Source: Nageia nagi (Eukaryota; Pinophyta). Taken from it: a DNA stretch of 64,000 bases. Below are positions 13,019-23,865 of this stretch, one piece after another. Position 1 is the first letter of the stretch, and every line of letters begins with the position of its first letter. Under the pieces are notes generated by a model. The model made no database searches. It saw nothing but the letters and a program-made list of their open reading frames with translations, and was not told the DNA's origin. A program made the position numbers and the translations under genes. Location of the stretch: assembly GCA_050084985.1 (NCBI GenBank), contig JBITNC010000001.1, forward strand, positions 134,292,001-134,356,000. The letters are read 5' to 3'.

Positions 13019-13725
13019 AGGTGAAAGTGTTAACCAATGTAAGCATATTAAATTTCAAAACCAAAGATTAATCAACCATACATATTGAGTTTGTTCAATT
13101 AATCAATCATTCATGTTAATTATATATGTTGAATTTAAACCAAAACTAATCAAAGCATGCTTAAATTGTTAATCAATTTTACATGTGCACAAGGTTACAA
13201 TATCATCAACTCATATATCTCATACATCCAATATTTTATCATAACTAAGTAATATAGTTTTAAAGAGGGTGAAGTTGAGGCTTATTTCTTGTTTGAAATT
13301 AGGCCTTCACTTGGATGCCCACAAGGTGGAGCCTAGGTCCTACCAATCCTCAACCAATTTGCCTTGGTTAGTAATATACTCTCACAAGGAGAAATACTAG
13401 TTATTTTTCAATATTTTGATGTATGTTGAATCAACCAAATTATTATGTAGATTACATTTTCATTTTTCCTCCTAGGTTATCAAGATAATCGTTGAATGGA
13501 TAGGTGAACATATGGTATCATTGCACACATGCATGACCACATATATGGAGTTATGTCCAGATCAATAGAGGACTTAAGAAAAAATAAAAAGTAGAAAATT
13601 TTTACCACTTAGATCAAGGGAATAAAAGACTTCAATCTACCTTTTCCTCACCTCATGGCTCTCCAAACAAGTCATGTTACAAAATAAAACATGTGGATGT
13701 GTTTATTTTAGGGGAAGCACTTTAA
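12254..13725. repeat. Tandem leader-gag unit C of Copia element
   Basis: Third unit, closest to the 5' LTR. The homology stops near 13,725, after which the leader is single-copy. Confidence 0.88.
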
Positions 13726-15208
13726 ATGTTTGTGATTTTGCAAAAACAATAAAGTAAACATGCATAACATAAAGTGCTTAAAATATCATCCAAACTTGAA
13801 ACTTAAAAATACATCATCTAACATGATATCTAAGAGCAAAATTTAAAAGCATCCAATGGATTTTCTCAAAACCTCAAGAGGACATCTTTACAAAAAATTG
13901 CATAAGTTTTTAATTAACAAGAACAAAGGAGTTCCCTCCCTTTTTACTTTAAAAATATACTTTATATATTTTACAACTCTTTGAAATGGGATTTCAATAA
14001 TAGTTTGGTCAAGTATGATGGCTCAACTGGTTGTTGACATGGGTTCAATAGTAGTTTGGTCAGCAGCGATGGCTTAACTAGATATCGATGGGGGTTTAAT
14101 AGTAGTTTTTTTGGGGGTAATATTGGTTTGGTGGCCACCCATTTTTATTTATTTATTTAATTAATTATTTTTGGTAGTTGTGATATGCAAGGAAATAGAG
14201 TGGAGTGCATGGGTCATGGGGCCTAGTAGTTGTGGCTACAATAATGGGGCATAGAGGGTTACATGTTTGAGGTGGATATGGGTACGCATAATGGCATGTG
14301 GCATGGGGTGGCATGTGCAATGGCAAGTTGTAAAGGGAGAGGTAGTTGGAAGAGATTTTTATGTACAATAGAGTGTTTCTGGCCAATGGCCATGGCATCG
14401 ATGTTGCATGGGATGCACAATGTAAAGCATGGGTGGTTTATGCATTTAGTATGTTGAGAGTGATGCCTCTAAAGTGTGATGGTTGTATTCTAGGGGAGGA
14501 TGAGGTAGTTTGTACACCATGTGGGGTAGTGTGGGCAGAGAGTTTGGGGGGCTACCGCCCTATTATTTTTAGTTTCAAAAGTTTAATAGTATAACTTCAC
14601 TATTATATATAATTTTCAAAAGTTTAATACTATAACTTTTTTATTATATATGTTTTTCAAAGAAAATATTTATAGTAAAAAATGATGAAAAAATATATAT
14701 AATAAAAGGTATGTAAAAAATTTAAAAAATGCATATCTTTTTATTTTTATAATATATACATATATATATACTATTGACTTCTTTTTTATAACTTTGTAAA
14801 ACATTGCAAAAAATTTGAAGAATTGTGAAAAAAATTGTAATTTTGTTTAACATTTTTACACAAACTATTAATGTAAAGAAATTGCAAAAAAAAAAAAATT
14901 AATGCAAATTTAAGCTATAACAAATATTAAAACACGTTATTGTTATATTTAAGCAAATTTACTCAAAATTTGCAACTAAAAAAAATAATATTAGTAAAAA
15001 AAAATGCATAGCAATAACATGTAAGCAAAATTTTCAAAAAAAATTGAACTAACATATAGTAAAATATGTTAGTATCATTGAAAATTATCCAAAAAAAAAT
15101 AAAGTAGAGATAGAGGTTATACCTTAAAGTTGGTTTTACCTTACAAATGAAGTAGTGAGAATAAGTAGGAATGACCTCCAAATGTTGAAGAGGAGCCTTC
15201 AAGGATGA
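13726..15208 (-). other. Copia 5' leader, single-copy part
   Basis: Untranslated region between the primer-binding site and the first leader-gag unit. At 13986-14115 a roughly 55-base motif (ttcaatagtagtttggtcag) repeats about three times. Positions 14170-14570 are G-rich on the plus strand and unlike the AT-rich surroundings. Open frames here look like chance. Confidence 0.55.
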
Positions 15209-15220
15209 CTTTAGATACCA
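15209..15220 (-). other. Copia primer-binding site (initiator tRNA-Met type)
   Basis: The minus strand reads TGGTATCTAAAG directly inside the 5' LTR, matching the first seven bases of the usual TGGTATCAGAGC complementary to the 3' end of initiator tRNA-Met. Confidence 0.75.
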
Positions 15221-15222
15221 CG

Positions 15223-15768
15223 TGAGAGAAGCTAATCCTAAAAGACTAAATATTTATTCTACCAAGATCTCAAGAAAGATTTCTACAACATCATAAATAA
15301 GATATCCAATCTTACAAAGATAACACCAATGTAAAGTGGTTCCTCCCAACCATGGGAGTACATCTACTAATCTAAGATCTTTATTCTCAATATGCACTCT
15401 CATACAATAACTATTCCTACTTCTCCTAACAAGCCTAAAGCATAATAATACTATGAACTTGAGTGAGTAATCTCAAGGAGAGGGCCCTCTATTTATAGGC
15501 CAAAATCCTCCCTTAGATCACTCTTTTATCCATTGTACAAAGTCATAAAATGCAACACCCTTTTACCCAAGGGGCATGTCCATCAGATGGAGTGTAGGAA
15601 AAGTTACATTATTTTATTCACAAATACTTAAAAGGTATCTAGGGATACTATTAAGTATTAGTAAATTTACATTACCTTATTCATCAAATACTTAAGGTAT
15701 CTAGGATACCTTTAAGTATTAACTAAATTTACATCAAGAAACCTTACAATAGTGCCTTATACATTCCA
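15223..15768 (-). repeat. Copia 5' LTR (right copy)
   Basis: Partner of 4930-5485, length 546. It holds the likely promoter (minus-strand TATAAATA at 15490-15497) and the same two palindromes at 15622-15659 and 15686-15720. The inner edge is followed by the primer-binding site. Confidence 0.92.
15490..15497 (-). promoter_or_regulatory. TATA box of Copia 5' LTR
   Basis: The minus strand reads TATAAATAGAGGG, a good plant TATA context, conserved in both LTRs. Confidence 0.6.
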
Positions 15769-16890
15769 ATAGTTCTTACTTGATTAAGTTGATGTACAAG
15801 ATTTTAGAATTAGGCTTTCCTACTTGGGATCTAGCTTGTAAGGTATGGGTTAAGAATATTATTCCTAAATTTGGCCTTTTCATTTGGGTGCTTAGGCAGA
15901 ATAAGATCCTCATAGTGGATAATTTGAGAAAAAGGGGCTTCAATATCACTAATAAATACATTTATGTTAAAAATGTGAAGAAATAGTGAACCATATGCTA
16001 ATTCACTATAATTATACCAATGATGTCTTTCAATTTTTTTGCAACAATTTCACATGAATTGGGTGGTGGCAATGAAGATTAAGAAATTTTTATGTCAATG
16101 GGAGAATCACTTCTTCTGTACTAGATTGAGAAGATTATGGGACCTAAGCCTTCCTCATATTTGGTGGGGTATTTGGAAGGAAATAAATCATTAGGTGTTT
16201 AAAGATGTTATCCTTCCTACAAGTCATATTGCTCTAAGCATCACTCACTTTATGGTGGAAAATTTATATATATTCAAGTCCAAGGAAATTTGGGAGTCTC
16301 ACATGGAGGCTTAAATTCTTCTTAATTATGGGTTAAATAGAAGAATGGATCAAATATTATAACATCCAAGGAAGAAGACTGCTTGGATTCATCCTCCAGT
16401 TGGCTAGTTATCCATTAACTTTGATGGTTCCTCTAAAGGGAATCTAAACTTGACAAGGGTCACAAGAGTGGTAAGGGACCATGTGGGAAAAATTAAACTC
16501 ATTATTTCCAAACCATTGGGTTATCAAATAATTCACTTTACAAAAGCCTAAGTGAATTTCATTAGTTTATCTATGATGAGTAGACTGAACTGCATAAATT
16601 TACCATAACTAGAGACTCTCTTAATTTCATTAATATGATAAGAGGGCATTCCTTACCAAGATGGGACACTAAGTTCATGATTGAGGAGGCTAGAAGGATA
16701 ATCAATGGGATTGATAATGTTATTATTCAACATAATTATAGGGAGGCTAATAAAATGGCAAATCAAATTGTAGATGAGGCGATAAATTTGAAGGATTTGA
16801 CGATGTGAGAAAGTAACTTTCCTAATCAATTTGAGGAATTGGCAAGGGAAGATGTTCACCAAGTCTGTAGGAGTTGATAAACCCAAAAGT
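15769..16890 (+). pseudogene. LINE ORF2 remnant, part 2: zinc-binding and RNase H domains
   Basis: This continues the LINE broken at 4929. Positions 15780-15986 read MYKILELGFPTWDLACKVWV then IIPKFGLFIWVLRQNKIL, the zf-RVT domain found after RT in plant LINEs. From about 16,395 comes an RNase H domain: INFDGSSKGN (catalytic Asp), VVRDHVGKIKLI, and the closing HNYREANKMANQIVDEAINL near 16,730-16,795. A C-terminal RNase H marks an L1-like plant lineage that carries its own RNase H. Several stops. Confidence 0.82.
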
Positions 16891-17520
16891 AACCATTATG
16901 ATTAAATTTAGATCAAGATAAAGGACTATAATTTCATTGGAAGAGGGAGTAAAGATGGCAAGAGAATCAAAATTTTAAATGAGATTCATTAGCGAATGTG
17001 GAGGCTTTGTATAGTTAGGTGGAATAGATTTTGGGCAAGTTCCAATATGCTTTTTTTGGTGCATGGTTGGAATAATCTCATATTTTATTTTTATCAATGA
17101 GACCCCCTCATTTTTGGGATGTTTTTAGTACCTTTGGTGATTCTAGCTGGTGAAGGGTGATCAAGTTGGCACCTCAGTGGGTACCCATTCTCATCCATGA
17201 TGATTGTTAGTAGATCTAGAGGTGGGGAATATCACATCAATGGATGATGATGGGTCAAAAAAACTTGTTATTACCTTTTCACTTAGTGTGGGAGTTGACA
17301 CTCACTCATATCATTAACCTTAGCAACCTCAAGCATATTTCAAGTTGGATGGAGTGGATGATAGAGGTCAATCAATGAACACATGTTGCTTATAAGAAAG
17401 GGAAAGGGAGTCTTTTCACTCCTTAGTGTTTCAATTCCATAAAAGAGGAGCAGTTTCAAAATTCATTTCACCCATGGAATCATTGTAATGTGCAACATAG
17501 GGTTAAGGTGGTTTTCCCCT
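16891..17520 (+). other. LINE 3' region / junction with next element
   Basis: No domain is recognised. LINE-like 3' sequence probably ends near the T-rich stretch at 17080-17115. The rest reads in broken frames into the downstream mobile-element gene. I could not place the exact boundary. Confidence 0.35.
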
Positions 17521-17529
17521 TTTTTAATA

Positions 17530-17756
17530 GGTGGGTACTTAAGGATAGGTAATTGTTGCATGCAATTAACTAGCTCTACTCACCAAGTATGGATCCCAAG
17601 AGAAAGCAAGATGCTAAGGGTCCTAAGTTTCATTTGGAACCAAAAAGACTAGAAGTTTCCTCAATGGTGTGAATAATTTCAGAATTGGGAGAGTTTTTGA
17701 GTAAATTTAAGGGCCATAATGAGGATATTACCAAAATATTTCTGGGGAGCTTGATC
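17530..17756 (+). pseudogene. Plant mobile-element protein (transposase_32-like), 5' part
   Basis: Positions 17590-17756 read MDPKRKQDAKGPKFHLEPKR, then EFLSKFKGHNEDITKIFLGS. It resembles a plant-wide repetitive protein class annotated as putative plant transposon protein. A Gypsy element interrupts it at 17757 and the reading resumes at 22108. I recall the family only by its overall look, so function is unassigned. Confidence 0.45.
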
Positions 17757-19113
17757 TGTAATCCCCTTAGGTAGATCCATATACTCACATTTACTTCTTT
17801 AAGTACTTGTAGAATATAAAATTATACTCTTATACTTAGTAGAAAATTAAGTAATTTCAATCTTTAATTGCAAATTACTAAAATCAAAATTTGCTAAATA
17901 GCTAAGTGAGACATCAATCACACCAAACAAGAACACAAGAAGATTTACCCAAGTTTGTCTTATTATGAAACTACTCCTGCAATTTGCTTCTCTTTGATTA
18001 TGGTGGTAATGCAGGTTTACAATGGTATTTTAGGCTTCAACTCCACTTGTATCCTCTTACTTTCTTTCTTTTCTTGATATTAGCACATACAAAATGATAG
18101 CCTTCTTGTAGATCTATGGCTTGGATGCCTGTACTCTTATGCTTTTACTTTTCAAATTTCCCAAAATTGAAGAACTCCCTAGGTACTTCCAACTTGCCTC
18201 ATTTAATCATAATTTTGATGTTTAAGTTTTGATTTTTACAACTTAGGATTAATAATAACAATGGTATTTTTAAACACCTTATCTAGCTTTGGTCTAAATT
18301 TGGTGAGATTCTAATAACTAGATCTCCCAATAGGCAAACTAACTAATACAATAAATCCTAACCACTTTATACAATGAAAAAATTTAAATTTGAGTGGATC
18401 AAATCCCATTGCACCATGTGGAAATTGGTAGGTGGCTAAAAATAAGCGATCAACTCCCCTTTGACTAGTGGTAGAGGCTAGACAGATGGGTGACTAGGTA
18501 GCCACTATGCATAGTTGATGGTTTGATTTAGATGATCGATGTTAGGTGTTGTCCCTACACACTTATATTATTGGTTCCTTGGTTAGTGTAACTGATGGCT
18601 AGAGCTAGGCCCCTTGCATGTCCATGGGCAGATGAGTATATGGTGGGATCCTTAACATGGTATGGCTAGCTAGTGGGATTGGCATCGATGGTCGACTAGT
18701 AGCTTCTACAATTGAACTCATATTGGCATGGGTCTCCATTCCTTCATGTGGCCTTATTTATATATAATGGTCTTGGTGAGGTGACCACTTAACGAGGCCC
18801 TCTTCACCCCACATGTTAGGTGGCTGTTGGAGGTTAACCTCCTTGACCTATGTTTGGTTGCTCACTATTTTGGGCCTTTTCATATTTATATATATTTTTA
18901 ATATATATATATATGATTTTTATATTTAAATATTTTTTGGTATTTTGTATTTTAAATAAAAATACATAAACTTCAAACCTTAATAACTTGCAAACCAGGA
19001 GTCAAATTTGTGATCTAAAAATTATGTTGCGATCATGGAGTCAATAGCTTCACTTTGAAGAGAAAATTTCTTACAAGGAGGAAAATTTGAAGTTCACCAT
19101 TTTTCTAATATCA
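17757..19113 (-). repeat. Gypsy 3' LTR (left copy)
   Basis: Aligns with 21142-22107, sharing for example aatcctaaccattttataca-like and tcatatttatatatattttt blocks. It has about 470 bases near 17,815-18,280 that are missing from the right copy and lacks about 80 bases present there. Confidence 0.85.
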
Positions 19114-19475
19114 AATTCTATTTTTAATCACACATCCCACCATAAGAGCTTTGGGTCCTACAAAAGCTTTACTTGGAGATGAGGTAAGGATATTCCATCT
19201 CCACCACCTTTGATCATCAAATCTTCTTTTTACCACTACATGGAGATTGTTTTGGCCATGGAACCATGGTATCCTTATTCCTAGGAGTACCAAAAAATTT
19301 ACTTATGTCCACTTCTTAGATTGGAGTATTATTACCATAATGCTTCTTCATATGATGAAAGTATGTCTTTTTGTTCCTCTTGCTCTTTGACATGTTTGCT
19401 TTCTATTTCAAATAAGATCGTCACCTCTTAAATTTTGGATTTCTCATAGCAACAAGTGTTAGACTCTAGGAAGAA

Positions 19476-19900
19476 TTAATCAACATTTTTATTTTCCTCT
19501 AAGACAATATGAGATATACTTTTGCTCACATGGGGTTTTACAACAAAAGTTTTACCATCGTTATGAAGCTGATACTTACTTTCTTTCCAATGAAAATTAG
19601 CATCCCTATGATACTTACTTTCTTTCCAATGAAATTCAGCATCCCTATCATAAAAATAAGGACTTCCCAATACTATACCATAAATTTCTAAAGGTATCAC
19701 ATCTAATTCAATCTCATCAATGAAATTAGCAAAAAGTGCAAATTTGAAATTACATTGCTACATGATTTGCATCGTTGTTTTTGCATTCACCCATTCAAGT
19801 GGTTATGGATGAGGATGAGGATTAGTCTCCAATTCAAGATTCCACATTAAATCCTCTACAATTAGATTTGATTGAGAATCAAGATTGAAAAGTGTGTCAA
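19476..19900 (-). pseudogene. Gypsy protease-region remnant
   Basis: The open stretch 19476-19700 begins IPLEIYGIVLGSPYFYDRDA, matching the segment after the aspartic protease in plant Gypsy elements (a conserved LGSPYLYDR-like block). It contains an in-frame 39-base tandem duplication (19572-19648) encoding FHWKESKYHRDA twice. The protein ends where RT would start. Confidence 0.6.
19572..19648. repeat. 39-base tandem duplication in protease region
   Basis: tacttactttctttccaatg recurs after about 39 bases, in frame with the reading of the minus-strand protein. Confidence 0.8.
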
Positions 19901-19943
19901 TATTAGTCTTCTTTGCTGACATTTTGATGTTGAAAAGTTGAAT

Positions 19944-21110
19944 TCAATTTTCCTCTTCATATTTTAAAAATGGAGCCTTTACTCCCATGTATGTAATCTT
20001 TTCATCAATATCCAAACTAGTACCAATTTTATATGGCTCTTCATTAGTCTCAAATTCTTTTGAGATTAAGGCATTCTTCTTTTGATTCCACCTTTTAAAA
20101 ATTGATGGAAGTAACTCAAGATGAATTTTCCAACATTTTTCATTAGTATCTCCATCTATATCATAATGAGAATAATGGCCTTTATTTTTCTTATCATCCT
20201 TATTAAGTAAATAATTAATTTTCTTCTTACCTTTAGGATATTTCTCCTTATGTCTATCACAAGCCTTAAGATGTTGAGCTTGAACACACACACCATCCAA
20301 ATTTGTAGGCTTGAATGGTATTGAGGTATGGCGAAGATAACTATGGAGACCTCTAATGTATTTCAATAGGGTATCTTGACTCTTCAGTGGAACTCCAATA
20401 AATGAAGCCCTCTTCTTGAATTATATAGTATAATGTTGAACACTTTATCCTTTTTCTTATCACAAATGAAATTGCTCCATGGTTTGTTGTTCATAATGAC
20501 CAAGTAGGTAGAATTGATTCTACAATAATTATTTTAATACACTCCATCTTATCATAGGAACCTCTACAAAACTTGTAATAGAATTCAAATAATATTACCA
20601 TCAAACTAAAGCATGTCCTTCTAGCTTGAATGTAGCTTTCTCAATTTTTTCTTCATCAATTTTGATATTTTGAATTCAAAATTAGGCCTCCATTTGCTTG
20701 ATCCATTGGTTAATTTTTTTTGCATTGATCTCTCCTTAAAAGGATTTGAGTTCAAACTTAACTTCTAGCTTCAAGGAAACTTTTCTCATTGATCGAGAAC
20801 TTTCTCTAATATTTGAATCTCCTCTTGAATCATCATTATGAGTAGTCTTTATCTCAGCAATTAATTTGAACACACTTTGAAGAGTATCTTCCATAGCTTT
20901 AAATCTTGTTTGAAACTCTAAATTAGATGCATCTTGAATTTATTCAAAAGCAATAGTATCCTATCTTTTTTTCCTTGGCCAAATTCTTGATCCAATTTTA
21001 GGATCTTCTTCAACAAGATCACCTTCTTCTTTCTTACTTTTGTATATGATAATCATACAATAATTCTAATCCAACAAATACTTGTAATAATGGATTAGAA
21101 AAATTCCAAA
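19944..21110 (-). pseudogene. Gypsy gag remnant
   Basis: Down the minus strand: a basic/acidic N-terminus, then the retrotrans_gag core INQWIKQMEA, DEEKIEKATFKLEGHALV, and NQFYLLGHYEQQTMEQFHL, then the open stretch 19944-20366 with YIRGLHSYLRH, FKPTNLDGVCVQAQHLKACD, a lysine-rich linker and a CCHC-like knuckle reading HYDIDGDTNEKCWKIHLELL, which has lost its first cysteines. Stops lie upstream of 20,366. The protein would have formed the capsid. Confidence 0.8.
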
Positions 21111-21121
21111 GCAATCAACTT

Positions 21122-21133
21122 GCTTTGATACCA
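21122..21133 (-). other. Gypsy primer-binding site (initiator tRNA-Met type)
   Basis: The minus strand reads TGGTATCAAAGC eight bases inside the 5' LTR, one base from TGGTATCAGAGC. Confidence 0.75.
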
Positions 21134-21141
21134 ACTTGATA

Positions 21142-22107
21142 TGTAATTCCCTTAGGGAGATCTATATACTCACACTTAATTCTTTAAGTGCTTACAAAAT
21201 ATAAAATTTTTATCTAGCTCTGGTCCAAAGTTGGTGAGATTCTAATAACTAGATCTCCTAATATTGGCTTTTAAAGCTCCCAATTTTCACTCTTTGGAAT
21301 ATTTGTTGGCTTGAAATAATATCATAGCCCAAAAATAGGCCAAATAACCAATAAAATAAATCCTAACCATTTTATACAATGCAAACATTTAAATTTAGTT
21401 AGATCAAATCCCATTACACCATGTGGTAAGTGGTAGGTGGCTAAAAATAAGTGATCAACTCCCCTTTGATCGGTGGTAGAGGCTAGATGAATGGGTGATT
21501 AGGTAGTCACCATGGGAAAATGATAGTTTAAGTTGGATGATTGATGTTTCCCTTGCATAATCATACTATTGGCACCTTGGTCAATGTGGCTGATAGCTAG
21601 AGGTGGGTCCCTTCCACATGCATGAGCATATGGTTATATGGTAGGATCCTTGACATGGTATGCTTTATTGGTGGGGTTGGAATTTATGGGTAGTTGGTGT
21701 CTTATATAATCAACTTGGTTGGGGTCTTCATCCCTTCGCATGGCCTTCCTCATACATGATGTTCTTGGTGAGGTGGCACCACTTAATGAGGCCCTCTTCA
21801 CCCCATGTGTTTGGGGGCTGGTGAATGTTGACCTCCTTGACTTGTGTTTGGCCACACACTATTTTGAGCCTTTTCATATTTATATATATTTTTAATATAT
21901 ATATAATGATTTTGGTATTTAAATATTTTTTTGGTATTTTGTATTTTAAATAAACATACAAAAACTTCAAACCTTAATAACTTGCATGCTAGGAGTCAAA
22001 TTTGCAATCCAAAAATTATGTTGCAATTATGGAGTTGATATCTTCACTTTGAAGAGAGTATTTATTGAAAGGAGAAAAATTTTAAGCTCACAATTTTTCT
22101 AATATCA
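21142..22107 (-). repeat. Gypsy 5' LTR (right copy, internally deleted)
   Basis: Partner of 17757-19113. The deletion relative to the left copy falls after 21,205, where the sequence jumps to the tctagctctggtccaaag block. Confidence 0.85.
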
Positions 22108-23120
22108 AGGTCCATTTTGGATCAAAGTGAACAAGGTGGTGCGATAAAAGTCTATGGTATCACCTTCCAAGTAAATCATAAACTACTTGCAGAGGTGATC
22201 AAGTTGTCTATTCTAAGGGAGGTTATACACCAAGATAACCATAGTATGAAGATAAAATTAGTTAAGTTATGCAAAGGATATCTTATGCTTCCTTGAGAGA
22301 AATAAGGGGTGGCATCACGTACATCTCAATTGGAGCCCTAGTCAAAGGTGGATCTTACCATCATGAAATTCATCACCCTCAATGTAATGGATGCCTGGGT
22401 TCTTAGTTTTTACTTCAAGTTCTTGAACCACTTAAAAGGAACCAAAATGAACATTTCAACATTCCTCTTTATTGAGCTTTATAATATGGTTGAAGGCTAT
22501 TAGAAGAGAAAGGGGTGTAATCTACTCTATAAGGTCCTAATTTTAATGGTCTTTAAACATATAATGGTACAAATGGTTGTTTTAGATATGTTTGACTAGA
22601 TGGATCCTAAAGAAATATCGATAGTGATATCCATGGAGGGTAAATCTCTTATCAATGGGGAAAAGAAGTATCACATCAAGTTCAAATATGAGTACTAGAA
22701 ATCGGCTAGGGTCAACATTAGCTCAAAGCGCTATCTAACTCATAAAGAGAAGAAAGGAATGGTTTATGCTAAGGAATCAAAGTTAGAGGTTGAACCAGAT
22801 GTGAATATGGTAGAGCATTTTATAGCCAATGCAAAGGAACTAAAAACTCAACCACTAATGGAGGAGGGTGTAATTGGTGTAAAGCAAGAGGTGCAAGCTA
22901 TGGAGAGGAAATGCTCCATGCTAGATGTCTCACCAGAGAATCCCAATCAAAATATGGAGGGGGTGTAAGGTTACAAATAGGTTTCAAAGGAGTCCAAGGA
23001 GGTTCATGGTATCCTATACCATAGCAAAAATATTTTAGGGATGATTCATGCTACTCTACATATGGTGAAGGTATTCGAGAAGACCTTTCTAGACATGAAA
23101 GCTGAGAAAATGAAGATGAT
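22108..23120 (+). pseudogene. Plant mobile-element protein (transposase_32-like), 3' part
   Basis: Resumes after the Gypsy insertion: IKVYGITFQVNHKLLAEVIK, VKLCKGYLMLP, LTIMKFITLNVMDAWVLSFY, FKFLNHLKGTKMNIS, then an acidic tail (22759-22968, open). The order matches the 5' part, supporting one gene split by an insertion. Stops at several places make it inactive. The tail after KEKKGMVYAKESKLEVEPD has no recognised domain. Confidence 0.5.
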
Positions 23121-23540
23121 TTAATGTGTGATATGATTGTGTTCTCACTATTTTAGGTTTGGTATTTATTTTATTTTAAATATGATATGGTATTAACATA
23201 CATTCTAGTTGTTAGGCTATTATCTTGTTTTAAGGTAGTGGTAGCATGATCTATTTTTTGTAATGGAGGATTACTCTAGTTTATGGGGTAAAAGCTTACC
23301 TACCATTATGGATGTTTTTTTGAATGATCCCGATCCAACGTTTCTCATAAGCTTAAATGCTTATTTTAGGACTCTATAATTGGTTGGTATTCCATTAAAA
23401 ATTCATCCTCCAATATTATAAAAAAAAACCTTATTTTTCCATGTTTTAGATAGAATGTAAATGTAATGTTAGTCTCAATAATTTATTCTAGGTTTTTATA
23501 TTACTTTCATAAATAAAATTTACTCAAATTATACTAGTAA
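23121..23540. other. Non-coding tail with A-rich run
   Basis: No gene. An A-run at about 23,418-23,428 (ttataaaaaaaaacc) could be a degraded poly(A) tail of the outer retroelement complex. About 110 bases of AT-rich sequence follow before the second long direct repeat. Confidence 0.4.
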
Positions 23541-23865
23541 TTAATGCTAACTATTTTATCTTTTTATTTTCATGTGTAGTTTTGAAAAATGAACAAAACT
23601 ACCATATTTTCCTAATATGATCCCCTTCATGAACCTAATACAAACATTTCAAGTGTTGATGCAAACCTTTTATAGTCTATGTAATTGGTATGATCTTTCC
23701 ATTCAATATGATTCAATGCATTGTTCATAAAACTTAATAATATGAAAGATCAATCTCCTAGAATTTCTCATTTTACTCCAAGTTTTGCCATCAATTTTCA
23801 ATACAATAATAATAAGGTTTTTGATCTATTTTCCCATACAAATATACTAAAGTGTAAATGAAAAT
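23541..23865. repeat. Long direct repeat, right copy
   Basis: Partner of 1-325 across 23 kb of nested retroelements. Homology is lost after ctaaagtgtaaat, exactly where the left copy meets the LINE. Confidence 0.85.

Larger units (their letters stand above)
4930..15768 (-). mobile_element. Ty1-Copia LTR retrotransposon, degenerate, with triplicated leader-gag
   Basis: The two ends are homologous LTRs (4930-5485 and 15223-15768), each starting TG and ending CA. The primer-binding site lies next to the right LTR and the polypurine tract next to the left LTR, so transcription ran right to left. Internal order on the minus strand is a 1.5-kb leader, three tandem leader-gag units, protease, integrase, RT and RNase H: the Copia order (integrase before RT). 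It sits in LINE ORF2, which resumes on the far side. Flanks look alike (ataggtttct left, atagttct right), an imperfect target-site duplication. Pol has many stops, so the element is dead. Confidence 0.92.
17757..22107 (-). mobile_element. Ty3-Gypsy-type LTR element reduced to gag and protease
   Basis: Homologous ends 17757-19113 and 21142-22107, both starting TG and ending CA, enclose only about 2 kb. The primer-binding site beside the right LTR puts it on the minus strand. The internal region encodes gag and the start of a protease; no RT, RNase H or integrase is visible. It is either an internal deletion derivative or a terminal-repeat element with gag only. Flanking five-base sequences (tgatc, aggtc) match weakly. 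It interrupts the transposase_32-like gene. Confidence 0.85.

Noticed and set aside
14165-14594. Overlapping open frames on both strands in the G-rich Copia leader
   Set aside because: No family resemblance and positioned in the untranslated leader; composition explains the openness.
1-23865. Terminal repeats as LTRs of one giant element
   Set aside because: No primer-binding site follows the left copy and no polypurine tract precedes the right copy; the left copy meets a LINE 5' end instead. Kept only as an alternative in the finding.
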